Source: Xenorhabdus khoisanae (GTDB lineage: Bacteria > Pseudomonadota > Gammaproteobacteria > Enterobacterales > Enterobacteriaceae). From it: a stretch of DNA of 55,563 nucleotides. This document shows, piece by piece, positions 48,918 through 55,563 of this stretch. Where the stretch lies: NCBI RefSeq assembly GCF_001037465.1, contig NZ_LFCV01000029.1:1-55563 (forward strand), in the 5' to 3' direction. Position 1 is the stretch's first letter. Each line of letters opens with the position of its first letter. A program made the translations under genes and the position numbers. The notes beneath the pieces are model-generated. The model ran no database searches. It was not told the DNA's origin and saw only the letters and a list, made by a program, of their open reading frames with translations.

Positions 48918-50039
48918 ATGACACTCGATGAAATATATATGTCCCGAGCGCTGGAATTAGCGCAACAGGGGCGTTTTACAACTTCTCCGAATCCAAATGT
49001 AGGTTGTGTCATCGTTAAAGATGATCAGATAGTCGGGGAAGGTTTTCATTTACGAGCCGGTGAACCGCATGCAGAGGTCCATGCCCTACGCATGGCCGGT
49101 GAAAAAGCGAAAGGCGCCACAGCTTATGTCACGCTTGAGCCATGCAGTCACCATGGCAAAACACCGCCTTGTGCTGATGCTTTGATTGCTGCCGGTTTAA
49201 GTCGCGTTGTGGTTGCGATGCAAGACCCCAATCCCCAAGTGGCTGGACGCGGCTTGTATAAATTGCAGCAGGCGGGCATCACTGTAGAACATGGCCTGAT
49301 GATGGCGCAGGCGGAATCCTTGAATAAAGGTTTTCTTAAACGTATGCGCACCGGTTTCCCTTACCTGCAATTGAAACTGGGAGCTTCATTGGATGGCCGT
49401 ACCGCGTTGGCCTCGGGAGAAAGTAAGTGGATTACTTCACCTGAAGCGCGTCAGGATGTGCAGAAATTGCGAGCGCAGTGCAGCGCCATTTTGAGTTCCA
49501 GTGCAACAGTATTGGCGGATGATCCTTCACTGACTGTCCGTTGGAATGAACTGGATGCTGATACACAAGCGGCTTATCCCCAAGAACGTCTCCGCCAGCC
49601 AATCCGTATCATTACTGATAGCCAGAATCGCGTGACGCCACAACACCATGTTATCCGGCAAACAGGGCAATGTTGGTTAGCACGTACTAACTTGCTGGGC
49701 ACTGACAAAGATGAACAGGAATGGCCTGATCACGTCGAACAAATTTTATTGCCGACACATGGTGATGGCGTTGACTTGGTACTGTTGATGATGCAGCTGG
49801 GTAAGCGTCAGGTAAATTCAGTCTGGGCGGAATGCGGCCCTGCTCTGGCCGGGGCGTTGTTATCATTGGGGCTGGTAGATGAATTGATCCTTTATATCGC
49901 TCCTAAGGTGCTGGGAAATAATGCCCGTGGATTGTTTGCTATTCCTGAATTGCAAAGATTATCCGATGCGCCTGAATTTGCTCTGTTTGATGTAAAACAG
50001 GTTGGCCCTGATGTGCGTCTTCGTTTACGACCACTCTGA
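48918..50039 (+). CDS. ribD: Bifunctional riboflavin biosynthesis deaminase/reductase RibD
   Basis: RibD carries out the second and third steps of riboflavin synthesis: deamination of the pyrimidine from GTP cyclohydrolase II, then reduction of the ribosyl side chain. The N-terminal deaminase has the zinc set His51-x-Glu53 (HAEVHAL) and Cys76/Cys85 (LEPCSHHGKTPPC). The C-terminal reductase domain has LKLGASLDGRTALASGESKWIT and WAECGPALAGALL. The 373-residue length is typical. It is in line with ribH and nusB. Confidence 0.97.
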   Translation: MTLDEIYMSRALELAQQGRFTTSPNPNVGCVIVKDDQIVGEGFHLRAGEPHAEVHALRMAGEKAKGATAYVTLEPCSHHGKTPPCADALIAAGLSRVVVAMQDPNPQVAGRGLYKLQQAGITVEHGLMMAQAESLNKGFLKRMRTGFPYLQLKLGASLDGRTALASGESKWITSPEARQDVQKLRAQCSAILSSSATVLADDPSLTVRWNELDADTQAAYPQERLRQPIRIITDSQNRVTPQHHVIRQTGQCWLARTNLLGTDKDEQEWPDHVEQILLPTHGDGVDLVLLMMQLGKRQVNSVWAECGPALAGALLSLGLVDELILYIAPKVLGNNARGLFAIPELQRLSDAPEFALFDVKQVGPDVRLRLRPL

Positions 50040-50137
50040 GTGTCCTGATCTAAGTCTGGACATAAATCAAGACGCAGAGAAAAAGAATGTGATAAGATCC
50101 GCGCCCCTGCGGATATGAATAAGATATAAGGAAGGCT

Positions 50138-50608
50138 ATGAACGTAATCAAAGGTGTTGTTGCAGCTCCTGAAGCTCGTATCGCTATTGCGATTGCCCGC
50201 TTTAACAACTTCATTAATGACAGCCTGCTGGAAGGGGCCGTGGATGCGCTGGATCGTATCGGTCAGGTTTCTTCAGACAATATCACCGTAGTATGGGTAC
50301 CGGGTGCTTATGAACTGCCGCTGACGGTCAAGGCACTGGCTGAGTCCAAAAAATATGATGCGGTTATCGCTTTGGGTACTGTTATCCGTGGCGGTACAGC
50401 CCACTTCGAATATGTTGCTGGCGAGTGCAGCTCTGGTTTGTCCAACGTGGCAATGTCCAGCAACATTCCTGTCACATTTGGTGTTCTGACGACTGAAAAT
50501 ATTGAACAGGCGATTGAACGCGCTGGCACTAAAGCGGGTAATAAGGGGGCAGAAGCTGCCTTGACCGCATTGGAAATGATTAATGTAATCAAAGCCATCA
50601 AAGGCTGA
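50138..50608 (+). CDS. ribH: 6,7-dimethyl-8-ribityllumazine synthase
   Basis: Lumazine synthase (ribE in current E. coli naming) condenses the product of RibD, after dephosphorylation, with dihydroxybutanone phosphate. The 156-residue subunit has [48 protein letters not shown] and [17 protein letters not shown], all family signatures. GGAAGG precedes the ATG. nusB follows after 28 nt. Confidence 0.98.
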   Translation: MNVIKGVVAAPEARIAIAIARFNNFINDSLLEGAVDALDRIGQVSSDNITVVWVPGAYELPLTVKALAESKKYDAVIALGTVIRGGTAHFEYVAGECSSGLSNVAMSSNIPVTFGVLTTENIEQAIERAGTKAGNKGAEAALTALEMINVIKAIKG

Positions 50609-50636
50609 ATTTTTAGTTTTAATTAAGGGGAATTTT

Positions 50637-51053
50637 GTGAAACCTGCTGCTCGTCGTCGTGCTCGTGAGTGTGCTGTTCAGGCAATTTATTCATGGCAAT
50701 TATCCAAAAACAGCATTGCTGATGTTGAATTGCAGTTTCTGTCAGAGCAGGACGTAACTGGTGTTGATATCACCTATTTCCGTGAGTTGCTGTCCGGGGT
50801 AGCGATCAATGTTACAAGATTAGATGCACTGATGGCTCCTTATCTTTCACGCCAGCTCGAAGAGTTAGGTCAGGTAGAAAAAGCCATCTTGCGCGTTGCA
50901 ATGTTTGAACTAAGCTTTCGTGATGATGTTCCCTACAAAGTGGCTATTAACGAAGGCATCGAACTGGCAAAAACGTTTGGTGCTGAAGATAGCCATAAAT
51001 TCGTGAATGGGGTGTTGGATAAAGCTGGCCCGGCAGCACGCAAGAAAAAGTGA
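50637..51053 (+). CDS. nusB: Transcription antitermination factor NusB
   Basis: NusB joins NusE (S10) in rRNA antitermination complexes on boxA. The 138-residue all-helical protein has [16 protein letters not shown] at the N-terminus, [31 protein letters not shown] and the C-terminal [11 protein letters not shown]. The GTG start is preceded by AAGGGGAA. It lies in the conserved ribD-ribH-nusB-thiL order. Confidence 0.98.
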   Translation: MKPAARRRARECAVQAIYSWQLSKNSIADVELQFLSEQDVTGVDITYFRELLSGVAINVTRLDALMAPYLSRQLEELGQVEKAILRVAMFELSFRDDVPYKVAINEGIELAKTFGAEDSHKFVNGVLDKAGPAARKKK

Positions 51054-51099
51054 TTGCTTGCCAGGAGTTCCCCATTATAACTCGATGATTTTACCTATG

Positions 51100-51117
51100 A
51101 GGCCGGTTTCCCGGCCT
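51100..51117 (+). terminator. Hairpin between nusB and thiL
   Basis: A 7-bp GC stem AGGCCGG/CCGGCCT with a TTTC loop; only a short T-rich tail follows, so it may be partial. Confidence 0.55.
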
Positions 51118-51154
51118 TGTGTGCTCATCGTTAGTCACTTTTTGGAATTCTACT

Positions 51155-52201
51155 ATGGCATGTGGTGAATTTGACCTCATTGCACGTTATTTCAATCGCC
51201 ATGTCAGCCGTCGCCGTGATGTCAATCTCGGGATTGGCGATGATTGTGCTCTGATGACCGTTGCAGATAAGCAAGAATTAGCGGTAACTACAGATACGTT
51301 GGTTGCCGGCGTTCATTTTCTCCCTGACATCTCACCGGAAGATTTGGCCTATAAGGCACTGGCTGTCAATATCAGTGACTTGGCCGCTGTTGGGGCAGAT
51401 CCCGCGTGGGCATCATTGGCTTTAACGCTACCTGATGTCAATGAGGATTGGTTAAAGCGATTCAGTGACAGTTTGTTTGAGCAACTGAATTATTATGGTA
51501 TGCAGTTGATCGGTGGGGATACGACGAAAGGCCCCATGAGTTTGACGTTAACCGTACATGGTTTGGTTCCGGCGGGCAGGGCACTGCGCCGTGCAGGGGC
51601 GAAAAATGGTGACTGGATTTATGTAACCGGAACACTGGGGGATAGTGCCGCAGGGCTTGCTCTGCTGCAAGATCGTCTGACGGTGGAGGATGCGGCGATC
51701 CATAACTGGTTGGTCAAACGTCATCTCCGTCCACAACCCCGGGTTCTACAAGGGCAGGCATTACGCGATCTTGCTTCTTCCGCAATTGATCTGTCCGATG
51801 GTTTAATTTCTGATCTCAACCATATTTTGACAGCCAGCCAATGTGGTGCACGTATTAATCTGGATGCGCTGCCTTATTCGGAAGCCATGCAGCAATATGT
51901 TGCCCCTGAGCAAGCATTGAAATGGGCGCTGAGCGGTGGTGAAGATTATGAATTGTGCTTTACTGTACCTGAGCTTAACCGTGGTGCGTTAAATATGGCA
52001 TTGGCCCATTCTGGTGCGAGTTTCTGCTGTATTGGGCAAATCAGGCCAGAATCAGAAGGTATCCGCTATTTTAATCATAACGAAGAAATTGAGCTGAATC
52101 TGAACGGTTTTGACCATTTTAAAACTGATAAAAAACCTGTAGCACCTTGTTCGGCCGCACAGCAAGAGGAAAATGACCAAACGGAGGGAACGCATGGATG
52201 A
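51155..52201 (+). CDS. thiL: Thiamine-monophosphate kinase
   Basis: ThiL phosphorylates thiamine monophosphate to the coenzyme thiamine diphosphate. Magnesium/ATP motifs are [34 protein letters not shown] and [23 protein letters not shown] and [11 protein letters not shown] follow. The start at 51155 ([13 protein letters not shown]) is the family N-terminus; the frame upstream lies in non-conserved sequence. At 348 residues it is about 20 longer than E. coli because of a polar C-terminal tail ([20 protein letters not shown]) that overlaps the pgpA start by 8 nt. Confidence 0.97.
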   Translation: MACGEFDLIARYFNRHVSRRRDVNLGIGDDCALMTVADKQELAVTTDTLVAGVHFLPDISPEDLAYKALAVNISDLAAVGADPAWASLALTLPDVNEDWLKRFSDSLFEQLNYYGMQLIGGDTTKGPMSLTLTVHGLVPAGRALRRAGAKNGDWIYVTGTLGDSAAGLALLQDRLTVEDAAIHNWLVKRHLRPQPRVLQGQALRDLASSAIDLSDGLISDLNHILTASQCGARINLDALPYSEAMQQYVAPEQALKWALSGGEDYELCFTVPELNRGALNMALAHSGASFCCIGQIRPESEGIRYFNHNEEIELNLNGFDHFKTDKKPVAPCSAAQQEENDQTEGTHG

Positions 52202-52685
52202 TGCAAAGCGCCGCTTAAAGATGAGCAATCCGTGGCATTTGTTGGCTACGGGGTTCGGTAGTGGCTTATCGCCGATTATGCCGGGCACGATGGGCTCAGT
52301 GGCGGCGATCCCTTTCTGGTTATTGCTGGTGCAATTGCCTACATGGGGAATATGGGTAGCCATCTTGTTAGGAACTGTCATTGGTTGTGTGATTTGTCAA
52401 AAAGCTGCCGATGCCATGAATGTAGAAGATCCGGGTTGTGTGGTCTGGGATGAATTCATCGGCATGTGGATCACACTGATGGCCATTCCGGTGCTCAACT
52501 GGCAATGGGTTTTGGTTGGCTTTGTGGTATTCCGCATTTTTGATATGTGGAAACCGTGGCCGATTCGCTGGTTTGACCGCTATGTAAAAGGCGGTGTCGG
52601 CATCATGCTGGATGACATTATTGCGGCAATCTTTGCGGTTGTGGTTATCTGGTTACTGAATTTCTACCAATTATTGCCTTTCTGA
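52194..52685 (+). CDS. pgpA: Phosphatidylglycerophosphatase A
   Basis: PgpA dephosphorylates phosphatidylglycerophosphate to phosphatidylglycerol at the inner membrane. The 163-residue protein has [59 protein letters not shown] and a C-terminal hydrophobic helix. The ATG at 52194 was preferred to the one 21 nt upstream because CGGAGG sits at the right distance. It is coupled to thiL by overlap. Confidence 0.96.
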   Translation: MDDAKRRLKMSNPWHLLATGFGSGLSPIMPGTMGSVAAIPFWLLLVQLPTWGIWVAILLGTVIGCVICQKAADAMNVEDPGCVVWDEFIGMWITLMAIPVLNWQWVLVGFVVFRIFDMWKPWPIRWFDRYVKGGVGIMLDDIIAAIFAVVVIWLLNFYQLLPF

Positions 52686-52698
52686 CCATTGTTTTTCT

Positions 52699-52726
52699 GA
52701 TTAGCCACTGAATACAGTGGCTAATC
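52699..52726. terminator. Terminator between pgpA and pcp
   Basis: A perfect 12-bp stem GATTAGCCACTG/CAGTGGCTAATC with an AATA loop between convergent genes, followed by TATTT. Confidence 0.85.
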
Positions 52727-52766
52727 TATTTCCTGTACTGATTTATTCTCTTAATGCGTACATTTC

Positions 52767-53414
52767 TTAGTGTATAGCACCGCCCGTTACAACCGTATCA
52801 GATTTATTTTCCCATGCAGTTTCAATAGCTACTTTTAGTGCTTTTGTCATCAATTCTAGCGTCATGCTTGGTGTATCAAAGAGGATTTTGGCTTGTTCTG
52901 GAAGATAAGGAACATGGATAAATCCTCCACGTGCAGAGGGGTAATTTTGTGTTAAATAATGCAATAAACCATACATCACATGATTGCAAACAAAAGTACC
53001 GGCAGTTTGGGAAACTGATGCAGGAATTCCCGCCTGCCTCAACGTATTAACCATAGTTTTGATCGGTAGGTTAGATAAATATGCTACAGGGCCACCGGAA
53101 ATAACAGGCGTATCAATCGGCTGGTTCCCTTTATTATCGGGAATACTGGCATCATTGATATTAATTGCGACGCGTTCTACGCTGATATCTGCCCTGCCTC
53201 CTGCCTGCCCTACTGAAATCACCAATTCTGGCTGAGTCCGGTCAATCGCTGTATTAAGATGTTGCAAGGCGATATCAAAAATACAGGGGAGTTGGCAAAC
53301 TTCAATAATCGCGTCAGCGACTTGGCAGCCCTGTAATGGTTTAATGGCTTCCCATGATGGATTTATCCTATCACCTCCGAAAGGCTCAAAACCAGTGACT
53401 AAAATAGTTTTCAT
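52767..53414 (-). CDS. pcp: Pyroglutamyl-peptidase I
   Basis: Pcp is a cytoplasmic cysteine peptidase that removes N-terminal pyroglutamate (5-oxoproline) from peptides. The 215-residue protein has TGFEPFGG near the N-terminus. The catalytic triad is Glu80 (ADISVERVAIN), Cys143 (AGTFVCNHVMYGL) and His167 (GGFIHVPYLPEQ). The start at 53414 matches the family; the longer frame runs into the upstream gene. It is the last gene of a minus-strand operon behind two DUF membrane proteins. Confidence 0.97.
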   Translation of the reverse strand: MKTILVTGFEPFGGDRINPSWEAIKPLQGCQVADAIIEVCQLPCIFDIALQHLNTAIDRTQPELVISVGQAGGRADISVERVAININDASIPDNKGNQPIDTPVISGGPVAYLSNLPIKTMVNTLRQAGIPASVSQTAGTFVCNHVMYGLLHYLTQNYPSARGGFIHVPYLPEQAKILFDTPSMTLELMTKALKVAIETAWENKSDTVVTGGAIH

Positions 53415-53434
53415 GATGATTCCTTTTTGTTGTT

Positions 53435-54451
53435 TTATAAGAACATTAGAGAATAGAGCAAGAACACATTGGTAATAAGTAAAGCGCATCCTGTGGGAAT
53501 CTGAGCCTTGATAACGGCATTGCGATCAGGCAACTCTAACAGTGCTGCGGGAACGATATTGAAATTTGCTGCCATAGGTGTCATCAACGTCCCGCAATAG
53601 CCGGAAAACATCCCGATGGCCGCCATAACTGCGGGATTACCATCGTGCTGTAAAATCAGAATGGGGATGCCAATACCGGCAGTGATGATGGGGAAAGCGG
53701 CGAAAGCATTCCCCATTATCATAGTCAGCAGAGCCATGCCAAAGACATACGTTACCACTGCAATAAAACGATTATCGACATACAAATAATTTTCAGTTAA
53801 ATAAGAAATCACCGTACCCACACCGGCTGCGGTAAACAACAATCCGAGCGTTGCCAGAATCTGCGGCAAAATAAATACACAACCAATGGCATCCAACAGG
53901 CGGCGAGTTTCCTGTATAGGCTGTGTGATGGTATCGCGGCTCATGCGCAACGCGATAATTAACCCAATCAGGCAACCAAGAGTAATGGAAAAGAGTGTTA
54001 CCAGCGTGGAGTGATTGCCTTCACCAAATACAGCCTGCTGTAAGCCGGGAATGTGGTTAAACATTAGCACCCCTAGCATTGTGACGATAGGGATCAGCAG
54101 GGCGGGCAAAAATAACCGGTGACCAAGACGATCAGCACTTTTCTGCCGTTGTTCTGGTGTACGTTGATGATAATTTCCCAAACGCACTCCACCGAATCCT
54201 GCCAGCAGCGCCATAACAACGACCAACACACCAACACTGATATGGGCTATTTTCTGGGCGTGGGCTTCATCACTGATCCAGATAGCTGCCAGATGACCGC
54301 TCCATTTCCCCACCAGAAAAATCAAACCATACAGTGCCCAGAATAAGCCTGTTGTTAAGCGGCGAGGATTGGCTTTATCACGCCATGACATAATGGCAAC
54401 AGCCAGTAAGAGTAGCCCAGCTAGCACATAGAGATATTGTAATTGAAACAT
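53435..54451 (-). CDS. DUF979 family membrane protein
   Basis: A 338-residue very hydrophobic protein with about nine to ten membrane segments, beginning LYVLAGLLLLAVAIMSWRDK. Conserved-looking segments include GNAFAAFPIITAGIGIPI and MFSGYCGTLMTPMAANFNIVP, reminiscent of ion-transporter-type carriers. It overlaps the end of the DUF969 gene by one base (TAATG) and is followed 20 nt later by pcp. The DUF969-DUF979 pair is commonly found with pyroglutamyl peptidase or 5-oxoprolinase genes, so import of 5-oxoproline or pyroglutamyl peptides is the favoured idea; it is inferred here, not shown by sequence. Confidence 0.85.
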   Translation of the reverse strand: MFQLQYLYVLAGLLLLAVAIMSWRDKANPRRLTTGLFWALYGLIFLVGKWSGHLAAIWISDEAHAQKIAHISVGVLVVVMALLAGFGGVRLGNYHQRTPEQRQKSADRLGHRLFLPALLIPIVTMLGVLMFNHIPGLQQAVFGEGNHSTLVTLFSITLGCLIGLIIALRMSRDTITQPIQETRRLLDAIGCVFILPQILATLGLLFTAAGVGTVISYLTENYLYVDNRFIAVVTYVFGMALLTMIMGNAFAAFPIITAGIGIPILILQHDGNPAVMAAIGMFSGYCGTLMTPMAANFNIVPAALLELPDRNAVIKAQIPTGCALLITNVFLLYSLMFL

Positions 54452-55179
54452 TATCTTGTCTCCTTGCTGCTAGTACTGGTGTGATTTAAAGAGCCAAGTT
54501 CATTGGCAAGACGGTAATCCAGGCGATATAAACGAACAGAATGGATAAGAAAAGCACAAATGGCGGTGGGAATACCCCAAAGGGCAATATGCAGCGGTTC
54601 GGTTTGAATACCACCCGATTCCAGCATGAAATTGTGCATAAAAATAATTGCCCCAAAGGCGACAAAAATATCTTCACCAAAGAACAAACCCGTATTATCC
54701 GTTGCGGCGGACATAGCACGAATGCGATAGCGGACTGAATCCGGTAATTCACCATATTGGTTTTCAGCCGCACCTTCTGCCATAGGGGCCAGCAAAGGGC
54801 GAACCATTTGTGGATGACCACCTAAACTGGTTAATCCCAATGCGGCGGCAGTTTCACGTATAAACAGGTAGATAATCAGTAACCTTCCGGTAGTGGCAGT
54901 TTTGATATGGGCAATGGATTTCTGGGCGCGTTCTTTTAATCCATGTCTTTCCAATAGCCCAATGATGACCAAGGGAAACAAAATCGTCAGCGTCAGATTT
55001 AGTGTATTAATAAATCCTGAACCTAGCTTTTCCAGAATATCGACTAATGGCATTTTGGCTGACAGCCCGGTGACAAGGCCGGCAACGGTAACAACCAGAA
55101 CAGGATTAAATCTGATGATAAAACCAATGATAATGACGGCAATCCCGATGAGGGGCCAAAAATTGATCGTGTGCTGCAT
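54451..55179 (-). CDS. DUF969 family membrane protein
   Basis: A 242-residue membrane protein with about six segments. Recognisable stretches are FWPLIGIAVIIIGFIIRFNP, FINTLNLTLTILFPLVIIGL, GLTSLGGHPQMVRPLLAPMA and SAATDNTGLFFGEDIFVAFG. The start is supported by a strong GGGGGAAG Shine-Dalgarno. It is the first gene of the operon, translationally coupled to the DUF979 gene; the two probably form one transporter. The polar C-terminus (NHTSTSSKETR) is cytoplasmic by prediction. Confidence 0.85.
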   Translation of the reverse strand: MQHTINFWPLIGIAVIIIGFIIRFNPVLVVTVAGLVTGLSAKMPLVDILEKLGSGFINTLNLTLTILFPLVIIGLLERHGLKERAQKSIAHIKTATTGRLLIIYLFIRETAAALGLTSLGGHPQMVRPLLAPMAEGAAENQYGELPDSVRYRIRAMSAATDNTGLFFGEDIFVAFGAIIFMHNFMLESGGIQTEPLHIALWGIPTAICAFLIHSVRLYRLDYRLANELGSLNHTSTSSKETR

Positions 55180-55563
55180 ATTCTACTTCCCCCTGACAAA
55201 TACGGTGTTGTTTTATTGTTGGTTTAAATGCCTTTATTGTTAATCCATTGTTTTTATATTGTTGAACAATAAATAGATTGCGATCAAAAAACAGGCAAGA
55301 AAAATCTGCATCGAATTGTAAAAATGGAATGCAGATCACTAATTGAATGTAAAACGAGCTTATTTGGTGAAAATATTTTGCACATTATCTACAAATAAAG
55401 AGATATGTTTAGAGGTATCAGAATTCGGAGAAGAAATTCGACATGATGAATATAAAAAATATATTTCTGATAAATAGTAATATGATGCCAAAAACTCCAT
55501 TTCGGGAGTGATTGATATGTATTTACGAGCTATTTATTATAAGTTTTTGTATGTTATTAATTC
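55180..55563. other. Right-end intergenic region
   Basis: AT-rich DNA upstream of the DUF969-DUF979-pcp operon, presumably holding its promoter. A short plus-strand frame near 55410 (EVSEFGEEIRHDEYKKYISD, then stop) has protein-like composition but no start. A small hairpin ACTCC/GGAGT follows at about 55495. An ATG at 55517 stays open to the window edge. None is strong enough to call a gene. Confidence 0.35.

Noticed and set aside
50097-50114. Riboswitch before ribH
   Set aside because: Only a 6-bp hairpin (ATCCGC/GCGGAT) is present, and the conserved FMN-aptamer elements are missing.
55395-55480. Possible gene fragment EVSEFGEEIRHDEYKKYISD
   Set aside because: No start codon or ribosome site, and it is short. 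The resemblance to the NrdR tail words FGEEI is probably coincidental.
55517-55563. Possible gene start at the right window edge
   Set aside because: Only fifteen codons are visible and no ribosome site precedes the ATG.

Overview
The window looks like a chromosomal segment of a Xenorhabdus species (Morganellaceae, nematode-symbiotic, insect-pathogenic enterobacteria). The left end carries a complete alpha-xenorhabdolysin pair (xaxA, xaxB). The right half follows the E. coli gene order sbcC-sbcD / phoB-phoR-brnQ ... acpH / queA-tgt-yajC-secD-secF ... nrdR-ribD-ribH-nusB-thiL-pgpA. The species is an inference from gene content; no rRNA, tRNA, CRISPR array or intact insertion sequence was seen.

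Layout. (1) 0.3-2.7 kb: xaxAB toxin operon in AT-rich DNA, closed by a strong hairpin. (2) 2.7-7.6 kb: a secreted GH20 beta-N-acetylhexosaminidase and a TetR-type regulator on the minus strand, a perfect palindrome upstream of the regulator, and an OmpF/OmpC-type porin. (3) 7.7-9.7 kb: divergent rdgC and mak, as in E. coli. (4) 9.7-30 kb: about 20 kb of accessory DNA where E. coli has only araJ between mak and sbcC. It contains a porin-cpdB-RNase I-5'-nucleotidase locus behind a class II CRP promoter; three intact oppA-type binding-protein genes, one with a nonsense mutation and one remnant; an acetyltransferase pseudogene; and a tightly overlapping six-gene cluster of MFS transporter, diiron enzyme, 2-oxoglutarate/Fe(II) oxygenase, PpnP-like cupin, Gfo/Idh/MocA dehydrogenase and sterol-desaturase-type hydroxylase. 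(5) 30-52.7 kb: conserved core, with ggt and a 2-Cys peroxiredoxin inserted between brnQ and acpH. (6) 52.7-55.2 kb: a minus-strand operon DUF969-DUF979-pcp. The last 0.4 kb has no supported gene.

How the genes work together. The porin, CpdB, RNase I and UshA-type genes form a plausible RNA/nucleotide scavenging chain: RNA to 2',3'-cyclic or 3'-nucleotides to nucleosides plus phosphate. The RNase and the 5'-nucleotidase both have lipoprotein signals, so they are probably anchored to the outer membrane. The oppA-type genes would supply peptide-binding proteins with different specificities to an OppBCDF permease encoded elsewhere. The six-gene oxygenase cluster is the best candidate for an undescribed biosynthetic or modification pathway with its own exporter; its product cannot be read from sequence. 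PhoB-PhoR sits behind a Pho box.

A recurrent oddity is short tandem duplication (15-19 bp units) at or just after gene 3' ends: rdgC, phoB, ggt, queA, and six GATTTTCG-type units between tgt and yajC.
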